From positions 1 through 64,000 of the forward strand of contig DAOUHZ010000111.1 in assembly GCA_034428455.1 (NCBI GenBank): DNA of 64,000 nucleotides, given 5' to 3'. Source of the stretch: Bin87 sp034428455. Lineage in GTDB: Bacteria; Chloroflexota; Dehalococcoidia; Lucifugimonadales; UBA3495. Below the pieces are notes generated by a model. That model was not told where the DNA came from and ran no database searches. It saw only the letters and a program-made list of their open reading frames with translations. Made by a program: the position numbers and the translations under genes. Of this stretch, positions 48,022 through 55,396 are shown in pieces; the first letter of the stretch is position 1, and each line of letters opens with the position of its first letter.

Positions 48022-48045
48022 AGGGGCGAGTAATCACTCGCCCCT
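48022..48045. repeat. Palindromic hairpin repeat, copy 7
   Basis: AGGGGCGAGT-AATC-ACTCGCCCCT, a 10-bp perfect stem followed by CATTTTG, between convergent genes. The A-T to G-C change relative to copy 6 is compensated on the other arm. Confidence 0.8.
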
Positions 48046-48065
48046 CATTTTGCGACGACGTCCGG

Positions 48066-48374
48066 TCAGGCCAACCAGTCGTCCTCGTCCTCTTCGTCGC
48101 CGCCGGCATCCCCGTCATTGGTGACCACCTGGCCGGGGTTATGTGAATAACCCCGCGACTCCAGCTCGCTGCGGATGGTGGGCGCGAAGTCCGCGGGGGT
48201 TTGGCTGGCCGGCAAGGTGATCTCCACCTTGCCACCGTCCACGGTGACCTCGCCGGGATCCTCCCGTGCCAACTCCACGCTAACCGACTCTCGGTGGATG
48301 CCGAAATCGTCGGTCACCGAGAAGACAACCGCCATGTCCTCCATGGTGATGATGGTAATGCTTTCGTCGGACAT
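48066..48374 (-). CDS. Small protein with acidic C-terminus
   Basis: A 102-aa protein of unknown function: a beta-rich N-terminal half (ITIITMEDMAVVFSVTDDFG, VELAREDPGEVTVDGGKVEI), an amphipathic helix (DFAPTIRSELESRGY) and a very acidic end (DAGGDEEDEDDWLA). The ATG at 48374 lies eight bases after the thioredoxin-like gene stop, so the two are co-transcribed. An extended frame to 48494 overlaps that gene and was rejected. Confidence 0.6.
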   Translation of the reverse strand: MSDESITIITMEDMAVVFSVTDDFGIHRESVSVELAREDPGEVTVDGGKVEITLPASQTPADFAPTIRSELESRGYSHNPGQVVTNDGDAGGDEEDEDDWLA

Positions 48375-48382
48375 CGGCTGGT

Positions 48383-49012
48383 CTACTCCTGCGGCGGCCA
48401 CTCGGTTCCGCCCTCGGCTGGGCGCTCGTCTGCGGGCAGCGCCATTCCGTCGGCCACCACCTGCTGAAATTCGTTCAGGATCACCGAGCCCCACTCGGCG
48501 GCTTTGCCAACGCGATGCGCGGTGCGGCGTCCCCGGGTTTGCTGACGGCGCTCGCCCTCATCGGTCACCGAGGCGGCGGCCTGCGCGATCATGTCGTCCA
48601 TGGCGTCGATATCGGGAACCAGCGATCGGGCGGTCTCGATGAACCGTGCGATCTCGCCCATGCTGTCGTCAAAGACTACGAACACGGGCACGGTTCCGGC
48701 GCGATGCTCCGGCAGGAAACTGTTGGTCAGCTCCAGCTCGTCGTCCCGATTGAACACGCTGAGGCGGATGTTGTCGCTTGCGTCGGCCAGGCGCAGGATT
48801 GCCGGCGTAGTGGACATAGCGTCGCCGCACCAGTCCGAGGTGAAGACGGCCAGGTTCACCGGCTGCTCCAGCCCGTCGAAGTAATCAAGCACGTTCTCGG
48901 GGATGGCAACGCCGGCGTGGATCTGGCAGAACGGGTCCTTGTTCACCTTGATGATGTCGATGTACTGCTCGGTGGTCATCCCCTGGCTGAATTTCTCTGC
49001 TGACAGTGTCAT
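48383..49012 (-). CDS. Thioredoxin-fold protein with single active-site cysteine
   Basis: A 209-aa cytoplasmic protein with a thioredoxin-like domain in residues about 20-150. The active-site region is LAVFTSDWCGDAMSTTPAIL, so WCGDA replaces the usual WCxxC: only the first cysteine is kept, as in some thioredoxin-like chaperone/oxidant proteins. The cis-proline region is GTVPVFVVFDD. The C-terminal 55 residues are helical and charged, outside the fold. ATG at 49012 with a CAGAT-poor upstream; the CTC repeat lies just upstream. Confidence 0.82.
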   Translation of the reverse strand: MTLSAEKFSQGMTTEQYIDIIKVNKDPFCQIHAGVAIPENVLDYFDGLEQPVNLAVFTSDWCGDAMSTTPAILRLADASDNIRLSVFNRDDELELTNSFLPEHRAGTVPVFVVFDDSMGEIARFIETARSLVPDIDAMDDMIAQAAASVTDEGERRQQTRGRRTAHRVGKAAEWGSVILNEFQQVVADGMALPADERPAEGGTEWPPQE

Positions 49013-49042
49013 CTGGCGCCTCCTGATCTGAGGGTTTGAAAA

Positions 49043-49080
49043 CTCCCTCTCCTCTGGCGGGAGAGGGTCGGGGTGAGGGG
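49043..49080. repeat. CTC/GGGAGAGGG dispersed repeat
   Basis: CCCTCTCC-TCTGGC-GGGAGAGGGTCGGGGTGAGGGG, an 8-bp stem with a flanking GGGTGAGGGG tail. This exact style is a widely dispersed bacterial intergenic repeat. It sits between divergent genes. Confidence 0.7.
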
Positions 49081-49159
49081 CCGTTCCCCCACTATTTCAC
49101 CTCTGCTAAAATCGTGCGCACATATTACCAGCCCCGCGAGGGCCCGAACGGAGCCGCTG

Positions 49160-49582
49160 TTGACTACCGAACGAGGCGGAGTGTACCTGAAATATGCCCT
49201 GTTCTGCCGGGAAACCGAGGAAGGTGACGGGGACGACCTGAGTTTCAAAGGCGTCATCGACCTGGTGGACATCCCGATGCCGGAAGAGCCGCCCAGCGGG
49301 GACGGCCCGCGAGTGCTGGCCGAAGTCGACGCCCAACTGGCGTTCTGCATCGCCGGCGCCACCGCCGGATCGCACACCCTGGAGGTCACGATCCGGGCGC
49401 CGGGCGCAAGTCTGTCCAGCCCACCACCCCAGGAAGTCACCTGGGAGGAGGGTATCTTCTTCCAACGCTGGATCAAGCCCTTCCGCATCCCGGTGACGCG
49501 GCTGGGCCGGCACGTGGCGGCTATTGCCTTCGACGGGATGCCGCTGGGAGAGGCCAGCTTCCTGGTGCGCCTGAAGCCGTGA
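49160..49582 (+). CDS. DUF6941-like protein
   Basis: A 140-aa single-domain protein. YLKYALFCRETEEGDGDDLS at the N-terminus, GVIDLVDIPMPEEPPSG, and the strands VLAEVDAQLAFCIAG and HVAAIAFDGMPLGEASFLVR match a small beta-rich family (DUF6941). The start is uncertain: TTG at 49160 has GGAG six bases before it, GTG at 49181 would give the shorter N-terminus typical of the family. Function unknown. Confidence 0.65.
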   Translation: MTTERGGVYLKYALFCRETEEGDGDDLSFKGVIDLVDIPMPEEPPSGDGPRVLAEVDAQLAFCIAGATAGSHTLEVTIRAPGASLSSPPPQEVTWEEGIFFQRWIKPFRIPVTRLGRHVAAIAFDGMPLGEASFLVRLKP

Positions 49583-49635
49583 TGCGGCGATTGCTCTGTT
49601 AAAATATTGGCAAGGCTTGGACCGGGAGGTGGAAC

Positions 49636-49842
49636 ATGGACTGCGGAACCGTTTCCCACTTGATAGCCCGTCTCGGCTGTCACCTAGGCAACACGACGGT
49701 GGACGAAACCCTGGGCTTTATGGGGTTGGTGGTCATTGGAGTAGGTGGCCTAGCCGTGCTGGTCTACACGCTCGTCAAGAACTGGAATGCGCCATCGACC
49801 AAGCAGGCTGAGCCATCGGACGCCGAGACCGCCTCCGAGTAA
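49636..49842 (+). CDS. Small single-helix membrane protein
   Basis: A 68-aa protein with one membrane segment (LGFMGLVVIGVGGLAVLVYT) followed by a basic residue cluster and an acidic tail, so the C-terminus is cytoplasmic by the positive-inside rule. GGAGGT lies 7 bases before the ATG. The gene at 49787 overlaps its end in another frame. Unknown function. Confidence 0.6.
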   Translation: MDCGTVSHLIARLGCHLGNTTVDETLGFMGLVVIGVGGLAVLVYTLVKNWNAPSTKQAEPSDAETASE

Positions 49843-50080
49843 ACCGCACGGCTGCATTACGGACGCAATCCTCTCTGACATAGCCGTATGGGGATTAGGT
49901 TTCGCCCTGCTGAATCTTGTCATTACCGCCCAGAAACACTTGCGAGACACCAACACTCCCAAGCCGATCAGGATTGTGGTTATCGTTGGAACCGCCATTT
50001 TGGTCGCCTATGCTCTGGCCATCGGCGTATTCGCCGCGTTCTTACTGTTTGATGGCACGGAAACGGCGCCCACGGAATAG
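49787..50080 (+). CDS. Small two-helix membrane protein
   Basis: A 97-aa frame with two membrane segments, AVWGLGFALLNLVITA and IVVIVGTAILVAYALAIGVF, joined by a basic loop (KHLRDTNTPKPIR). The first 25 residues (RHRPSRLSHRTPRPPPSK) overlap the previous gene and are not membrane-like, and no later ATG/GTG/TTG start is available before the first helix, so the true start is uncertain or the gene is a fragment. Confidence 0.4.
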   Translation: MRHRPSRLSHRTPRPPPSKPHGCITDAILSDIAVWGLGFALLNLVITAQKHLRDTNTPKPIRIVVIVGTAILVAYALAIGVFAAFLLFDGTETAPTE

Positions 50081-50125
50081 AAAACATCTCTCTGCTCTCA
50101 AGTAGCCGATGCAGGGGATTGGAAA

Positions 50126-50343
50126 TGAAATGACTTACGGCCGGCCTGCTGGTAGTTGTTACCGCCGTGATCGCAGTGGGCGCCTACAGTAGCATCCAAG
50201 CCCAAGACAGCGTTCCACCCGTCACCAACATCGAGGTTCGCGAGGGCGACAATCCGGGCGAGGTAGTGGTCTCCTGGGACGCCGTTCCCGAGGCGACATA
50301 CTACCGCATCGGCTACGTCAACTATCTGGCCGTCCGGCCCTGA
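50126..50343 (+). pseudogene. Exported fibronectin type III-domain protein remnant
   Basis: ATG AAA followed by TGA (50132-50134), then an open frame reading LTAGLLVVVTAVIAVGAYSS (signal-peptide-like) and a fibronectin-III start: VPPVTNIEVREGDNPGEVVV, SWDAVPEATYYRIGYVN. After about 50319 the fold stops and the frame ends at 50343, so both the start (stop at codon 3) and the C-terminal part are lost. TTA-to-TGA or similar would restore MKxLTAGLL. Similar exported FnIII proteins occur in Chloroflexota. Confidence 0.65.
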
Positions 50344-50424
50344 CAGGTCATCCATAAGCTCGGTCACCCGCGCCAGCGCCGCGTCATAGTCCCCCTCATT
50401 CTGGATAGGCTCTACGCTGGTCAT
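50317..50424 (-). pseudogene. HigA/HTH antitoxin N-terminal fragment
   Basis: From the ATG at 50424 the minus frame reads TSVEPIQNEGDYDAALARVT and ELMDDLSGPDGQIVD, the N-terminal domain of the HigA-type antitoxins that begin with a PI-x-tE-xDYdaALaRi pattern. The HTH that should follow is missing: the frame continues into the antisense of the FnIII remnant. A truncated gene joined tail-to-tail with another truncated gene. Confidence 0.6.
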
Positions 50425-50529
50425 TGCTAAAGTTAGCCCTCCAAAACTCCCTGAGCGTCCTTTTTGCGATGGTATGCACAACACAAGCCAGTTGGCGGGG
50501 CCGGCGCAAAGTCTAACCCCGGCGGTAAC

Positions 50530-50619
50530 TGTCAGAATCAGGATTACCATGATTAGAGGATTTTCGGGATTTATAAACATCCTGAAAATCTCAAAATCCG
50601 GCAAATCCTGCTTCTGACA
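50530..50619. repeat. 90-base inverted-repeat element (MITE/REP-like)
   Basis: Outer arms TGTCAGAATCAGGATT (50530-50545) and AATCCTGCTTCTGACA (50604-50619) match at 15 of 16 positions as inverted repeats; inner arms around AGGATTTTC/GAAAATCT also pair. It is AT-richer than the surroundings. No ORF is inside. Together with 50425-50529 and 50620-50783 it fills a gene-free stretch; nothing else is recognised there apart from the hairpin at 50714. Confidence 0.65.
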
Positions 50620-50713
50620 ATAACTTTGCACAAGCCATGGCTGGTTGATCGCACGGGACTTGTCGATCACGCAAGCCGATTATCTATGTCGCTCTGCCGG
50701 GTAGGTCAATTAT

Positions 50714-50746
50714 GGAGCGGAGACGATAATCTTCCGTCACCGCTCC
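50714..50746 (-). terminator. Hairpin downstream of molybdoenzyme gene
   Basis: GGAGCGG (50714-50720) and CCGCTCC (50740-50746) pair around a 19-base loop with an inner ACG/CGT pair. It is about 38 bases after the minus-strand stop at 50784. The following tract on that strand is ATAATT, weakly U-rich. Confidence 0.4.
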
Positions 50747-50783
50747 GTTTCCGGTTTCGCCGGAACGATGTGCTTGCTCCAAG

Positions 50784-53129
50784 CTATCCACCGTTCCGCT
50801 CCCACAGCGCTTCCAGCACCGCGCCCGGGTTCATGGGCAGGCTATCCAACCTGGCCCCCGTCGCCCGGGCGATGGCGTTGCCGATGGCGGCCATGGGCGG
50901 GACCAGCGACACCTCGCCGACGCCGCGCACGCCCAGCGGATGACCGGGGTTGGGCACTTCGACGATCACGGTGTCGATCATGGGCAGGTCCAGCGCGGTG
51001 GGCATCCGGTAGTCCAGGAACGACGAGTTGAGCATCTCCCCGCTGTCGTTGAAGAAATACTCCTCGTTCAGCGCCCAGCCGATGCCCTGCACGGCTCCGC
51101 CCTGGATCTGGCCCTCAACGTAGCTGGGGTGGATCGCCTTGCCGCAGTCCTGTATGGCGGTGAAGCGCAGCAATTCCACCTTGCCGGTGTCGGGATCGAC
51201 CTCAACGTCGGCGACGTTGATGGCGAAGGCGTTGCCCACGCCGCCCGGGTTCGCCGCGCCGTGTCCGACGATGGGGCCGCCGGTTCCGTTGAGGCGCCGG
51301 GCCAACTGGTCAAAGGTCATGCGCAGGGCGTCGTCGGAGCGGTGGGCCAGGGTGCCGTCTTCCTGGTATTCCACGTCGTCCACCGGCACGTCCCAGATGC
51401 GGGCGGCGCGCTCAATCATCTGGCGGCGCACCGCCTCGCCGGCCTGGTAGACGGCGGTGCCCATCTTGAAGGTGACGCCGCTGCCGCCGGCCCCGCTGCT
51501 GTAACCGATGCTGTCGGTGTCCACGATGGACGGCTTGATGCGCTCAGCCGGCAGCCCCAGCACCTCGGCGACGTGCATAGCCATCGCCGCGCGGGAGCCC
51601 CCGATGTCCGGCGAGCCTTCGATGAGGCTCACCGTGCCGTCGGGCATGACGCTGGCGACGGCGGTGGCCGGGCCGGTTCCGTTGAACCAGGCGCCGGCGG
51701 CGATACCTCGCCCGGTGACCCGCCCCGGAGCGGACGGTTCCGGTACCGGCGACGCCAGGTGCGGGTGCTCCTGGGTGGCTTGCAGGATCTCCTCCATGCC
51801 GATGCGGCGGAAAGCAGGGCCGCCAATCTGCCGGCTGCCCTCCTTGGAGGCGTTCTTGGCGCGAAACTCAACCGGATCGATATCCAGCTGCTGGCAAAGC
51901 TCGTCGATGGCCTGCTCCGCCGCGAAGGAGGCGGCCGGAGAACCGGGCGCACGGTAGGCGGCAGCCTTGGGCACGTTGGTCACCACGTCATATCCCTCGA
52001 CAAACCCATTGGCAATGTCGTAGGGAGCGAACATGGTGCGGCAGCCGCTGGGCACCGGCGAGCCGGGGAAGGCTCCGGCTTCGTAAATCAGCGTCGCCTG
52101 GGCCGCCGTGAACCGGCCATCACGGGTGCCGCCGACCTTGACCTTGATGTGGCTGCTGGAGGTTGGGCCGGTGCTGGTGAAGACCTCGGTGCGGGTCATG
52201 GCGATCTTCACCGCGCGGCCGGTCTTGCGGGCCAGCGCCCCGACCACGGGCTCCAGGTAGCAACCGCCCTGACCCTTTCCTCCAAACCCACCCCCGATCT
52301 CCATGGGCACGACGTTGACCTGGCCGACGGACACACCGAGGATCCGGCTGGTGTGGTCGCGCAGGGCAAAGTGGCCCTGGCTGCTGGCCCAGATGGTCAC
52401 CGTGTCGTCGGTGTTCCAGCGAGCAGTGGCCGAGTGCGGCTCGATGTATCCCTGGTGGACCTGGCGAGTGTGGTACTCGCGCTCCACGATCACATCAGCT
52501 TCGGCGAAACCGGCCTCCAGGTCTCCGGAGGTGAACTGGAAGTGGTTGGACACGTTGGACCCGCCGGCGCCTTCTTCGGCCCAGCCTCCTGAACGCTGCG
52601 CCGGGTTGGACAGTGTCATCAGGCGTTCGTGGACTGCCGGCGCGCCGTCCGCCATGGCCTCGTCTGCGGTCAGGACGGCCGGCAGAACCTCCCAGTCCAC
52701 TTCGATCAGAGCCAGCGCCTCCTCCGCCAGGTGTGGCGAGTCGGCGGCGATGGCGGCGACCGCGTGTCCGCGATACAAAGCCTTCTCCCGAGCCATCACG
52801 TTGCGGCTGTAGAAACCGTAGTTGACCGCCGCCCCTTCCTCCTGGTCCTTGATCTCAGCAGACACCTCGGGGAAATCGGCGGACGTAACCACCGCGTGGA
52901 CGCCGGGCAGGGCCAGGGCTTTGCTGGCGTCGATGCCGCGGATCCGGGCGTGAGCGTGGGGGCTGCGCAGTATCTTGCCGTGCAACATGCCCGGCAGGTG
53001 AATGTCGGCCGCGTAGCGGGCCCGGCCCATGACCTTGTCCGGCCCGTCGTGGCGCACCGGCCGCGTGCCGACAACACGATAGTTTTCCTCAGGATCGGCG
53101 AGGACGATGTTGGGTTTGTAATCAAGCAT
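50784..53129 (-). CDS. Molybdopterin-binding large subunit, xanthine dehydrogenase/CoxL superfamily
   Basis: A 781-aa molybdenum-binding subunit. IGGGFGGKGQGGCYLEPVVG is the conserved Gly-rich cofactor loop, AAAYRAPGSPAASFAAEQAI the substrate-site block, and TGRGIAAGAWFNGTGPATAV and GGSRAAMAMHVAEVLGLPAE later family blocks, with the closing glutamate region GVRGVGEVSLVPPMAAIGNA. The CoxL form I CO-dehydrogenase signature (AYRCSFR) is not present, so CO oxidation is unlikely; xanthine, aldehyde or aromatic hydroxylation is more probable. The FAD and 2Fe-2S subunits normally encoded beside it are absent from this window. GGGAGG precedes the ATG at 53129. Confidence 0.92.
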   Translation of the reverse strand: MLDYKPNIVLADPEENYRVVGTRPVRHDGPDKVMGRARYAADIHLPGMLHGKILRSPHAHARIRGIDASKALALPGVHAVVTSADFPEVSAEIKDQEEGAAVNYGFYSRNVMAREKALYRGHAVAAIAADSPHLAEEALALIEVDWEVLPAVLTADEAMADGAPAVHERLMTLSNPAQRSGGWAEEGAGGSNVSNHFQFTSGDLEAGFAEADVIVEREYHTRQVHQGYIEPHSATARWNTDDTVTIWASSQGHFALRDHTSRILGVSVGQVNVVPMEIGGGFGGKGQGGCYLEPVVGALARKTGRAVKIAMTRTEVFTSTGPTSSSHIKVKVGGTRDGRFTAAQATLIYEAGAFPGSPVPSGCRTMFAPYDIANGFVEGYDVVTNVPKAAAYRAPGSPAASFAAEQAIDELCQQLDIDPVEFRAKNASKEGSRQIGGPAFRRIGMEEILQATQEHPHLASPVPEPSAPGRVTGRGIAAGAWFNGTGPATAVASVMPDGTVSLIEGSPDIGGSRAAMAMHVAEVLGLPAERIKPSIVDTDSIGYSSGAGGSGVTFKMGTAVYQAGEAVRRQMIERAARIWDVPVDDVEYQEDGTLAHRSDDALRMTFDQLARRLNGTGGPIVGHGAANPGGVGNAFAINVADVEVDPDTGKVELLRFTAIQDCGKAIHPSYVEGQIQGGAVQGIGWALNEEYFFNDSGEMLNSSFLDYRMPTALDLPMIDTVIVEVPNPGHPLGVRGVGEVSLVPPMAAIGNAIARATGARLDSLPMNPGAVLEALWERNGG

Positions 53130-53247
53130 AGAGCGGCGACCTCCCGGGCTATGTCGTTGGAATAATGCGGTGGCAGTAATTTACCACAAGGGGGCAGGCC
53201 TTTCGGACTGCCCCCGGCTTCGCAGAGGGTGGTTGGCAGTGTGTGCT

Positions 53248-53865
53248 CTAACTGCGGTCCCCGTGCCGGCCCCAGCGAGTATCACCGTCGTCATCACGGT
53301 CCCCGTGGCCGTGGCGACCGTGCTTTCGGGAAACCTCGGGGAGGGAGGCCGGTCGGTCGTCGTGCCAGGCGTCCAGGGCGTCGGACTCATCCTGCGTCAA
53401 CTTCTCGTTTTCCACCAGCTTGGCAAGGAAATCGTCCACCTTGTCGGAATCGGAAGCGCCGGCGAGACGCAGCGCAATGGCCCCGGAGTTGGCGGGGCGT
53501 TCGTCGAACCACGTGTTGGCCGCGTCCGCCTGCTCTTGCGTCAGGGTCTCATCCGTGACCAAAGCCGCCATGCGTTCCTCGAACTTGGCGTTGGCCCGCT
53601 CGTCCAGGGCAGTGGCGAAAGCCGCTTCCAGAGTGTCCTGCTCGATGCCCAATATCTCGGCAACCCTTGCCATCATGGCGCCGTTATTGCCTTTGCCGCC
53701 CCGGTGATCGTCGTAATCGTAGCCCTTGTGCAGGGCCCTCTCGATTGAGTTGGATGGCGCTCCAGCGGCGAACACGGTGCCGCCAACTAATCCGACGGCC
53801 AACAGCGCCACCGACGCCACGACCACGAACCAGCGCTTTCTGATGTTGCGAATTCGGTTGAACAT
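53248..53865 (-). CDS. Exported His/Asp-rich small protein
   Basis: A 205-aa protein with a signal peptide or N-terminal anchor (RWFVVVASVALLAVGLVGGT) followed by a helical domain with repeats of a DFxAKL/ALDERA type, and a C-terminal tail rich in His, Asp and Gly (KHGRHGHGDRDDDGDTRWG). It resembles extracytoplasmic Spy/CpxP-like or DUF2680-like stress proteins in general design, and the tail could bind metal. It lies directly downstream of the two-component system (91-base gap), so it is a likely target or accessory sensor. CAGGAGG precedes the ATG. Confidence 0.75.
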   Translation of the reverse strand: MFNRIRNIRKRWFVVVASVALLAVGLVGGTVFAAGAPSNSIERALHKGYDYDDHRGGKGNNGAMMARVAEILGIEQDTLEAAFATALDERANAKFEERMAALVTDETLTQEQADAANTWFDERPANSGAIALRLAGASDSDKVDDFLAKLVENEKLTQDESDALDAWHDDRPASLPEVSRKHGRHGHGDRDDDGDTRWGRHGDRS

Positions 53866-53956
53866 TTTTGCCTCCTGCGCCGCCTTGATAAAGTGGTTTG
53901 GTCAGTTCCCGGCGGCTTTGATGAGTGCAGGATAGGGAGACGATGTTCAGAAATTG

Positions 53957-55396
53957 TTAATGTTTCTCCAGCGGCAGATCAAACCCGAAACGGCTGCCAG
54001 TGCCCTCTTCGCTCTCCGCCCGAATGATTCCGCCGTGCGCTTCCACCAGCTGACGGGCGATGGTCAATCCCAGACCGGACCCGCCGGTTCCACGATCACG
54101 GGACGGATCCACCCGATACAGGCGGTCAAACACGTGCGGCAGCGCTTCGGACGGTATCCCCGGCCCGGTATCCGTAACCTCTACCCTGATTGAGCCCGCA
54201 GTCCGACTGGCGGCTACCACCACCTGGCCTCCGGGAGGGGTGTGCCGGATGGCGTTGTCAACCAGATTGGCAAGAACCTGCTCGATGCGGACGCGGTCAA
54301 CTGCCACGGTTGGCAACGCTTCTTCGATTGCCGTTTCCAACCGCACCTCCTCAGCTTCCGCCCTGGCCCGGAACGAGGTTGTCACTCGTTGGACGATTTC
54401 ACCAACGGACGCCGGGCCCAAGTCCAGTCGCAACTCCTGAGCTTCCGATTGGGCCAGCAGCCGCAGGTCATCGACCAGGCGATTGAGGTGAAGCGCCTGG
54501 AGATGCACGGTTTCCAGGTTATCGGCATCGGGTTCCAGCAGACCGTCCTGCATCGCCTCGATATGACCCTGGATATTGGACAGCGGCGTCCGCAGTTCGT
54601 GGGCCACGTCGGACACCAGTGATTGGCGCTGCCGTTCCGATTCTTCCAAAGCATCGGCCATGGAGTTAAATGTCCTGCCCAGTTCCGCTATTTCATCGCT
54701 GCCCTTGACTTCCGCTCGACTGGATAAGTCACCGCTGCCAAGTCCCCGAGCCGCGGTGGTCAGGCTTCCGATGGACGCCAGCATTCGTCTCGACAACAGT
54801 ACGACCAGCAATATCCCCGCAACGCCGGCCACCAGGCCAACGATGGTCAGCGTTCTTCTGACAGCGTCGGCAAATCTGGACAGCGGAGGCTCGGCATCCG
54901 GCGCCGGCCGCGTGTCGGCAACCCCGAGCGCCCACGGTGGTTGCCCGCCCCGACCGCGCGGGGCCACCGCCACCGACCCAACCTGTGCGTCGCCGGCGAT
55001 GATGGGCGCGAAATGCTCCGGCGCCAGGGAGTGGTCCTCATCCTCGTGGTGACCGAAGAACTTTCTGTCTGGACCCCTTCGCCGGTCGTGGGGCGGGCTG
55101 CTTTCGGCGACCAGCCGGCCCTCGGAGTCCAGCACGATGATGTCGCGTTCAGTTTGGAAACTCGTCCGGCGGACGAATTCCTGCACACCGTCCCAGTTGC
55201 CTTTGGTCTCGTGGTATTCCGCCAGGGCAACCACGACCCGGCCCGCCCTCACCCGGTCCTGTTCCGCCTGGACCAGATTGACTTCCCGGTCAGCCACCTT
55301 TCCGGTGAACAGCGCCACCGACCCCAGGGCCAACGCCAGAATCACGGCGAACCCCAGCGCCAGACGCCACCGGAGGCCGAACCGCCACCTAGGCAT
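53957..55396 (-). CDS. Sensor histidine kinase (HAMP, HisKA, HATPase_c)
   Basis: A 479-aa membrane sensor kinase. Membrane helix 1 is LALGFAVILALALGSVALFT (about 12-31), a 150-residue extracytoplasmic sensor follows with a His/Asp-rich patch (RKFFGHHEDEDHSLAPEHFA), helix 2 is around 184-203 (LTIVGLVAGVAGILLVVLLS), then a HAMP domain, the phosphoacceptor H266 in SDVAHELRTPLSNIQGH, and an ATPase with NLVDNAIRHTPPGG, DTGPGIP and GTGGSGLGLTIARQLVEAHG. BaeS/CpxA-like. The His-rich sensor patch echoes the exported His-rich protein, pointing to metal or envelope stress as signal. Overlaps the regulator gene by 8 bases. Confidence 0.95.
   Translation of the reverse strand: MPRWRFGLRWRLALGFAVILALALGSVALFTGKVADREVNLVQAEQDRVRAGRVVVALAEYHETKGNWDGVQEFVRRTSFQTERDIIVLDSEGRLVAESSPPHDRRRGPDRKFFGHHEDEDHSLAPEHFAPIIAGDAQVGSVAVAPRGRGGQPPWALGVADTRPAPDAEPPLSRFADAVRRTLTIVGLVAGVAGILLVVLLSRRMLASIGSLTTAARGLGSGDLSSRAEVKGSDEIAELGRTFNSMADALEESERQRQSLVSDVAHELRTPLSNIQGHIEAMQDGLLEPDADNLETVHLQALHLNRLVDDLRLLAQSEAQELRLDLGPASVGEIVQRVTTSFRARAEAEEVRLETAIEEALPTVAVDRVRIEQVLANLVDNAIRHTPPGGQVVVAASRTAGSIRVEVTDTGPGIPSEALPHVFDRLYRVDPSRDRGTGGSGLGLTIARQLVEAHGGIIRAESEEGTGSRFGFDLPLEKH

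Noticed and set aside
50098..50670. 190-aa minus-strand frame over the FnIII remnant
   Set aside because: Only the segment from 50424 to about 50317 resembles a protein family (HigA start); the rest is intergenic repeat or antisense.
50940..52592. 550-aa plus-strand frame within the molybdoenzyme gene
   Set aside because: Antisense shadow; the minus strand carries clear XdhA/CoxL motifs throughout.
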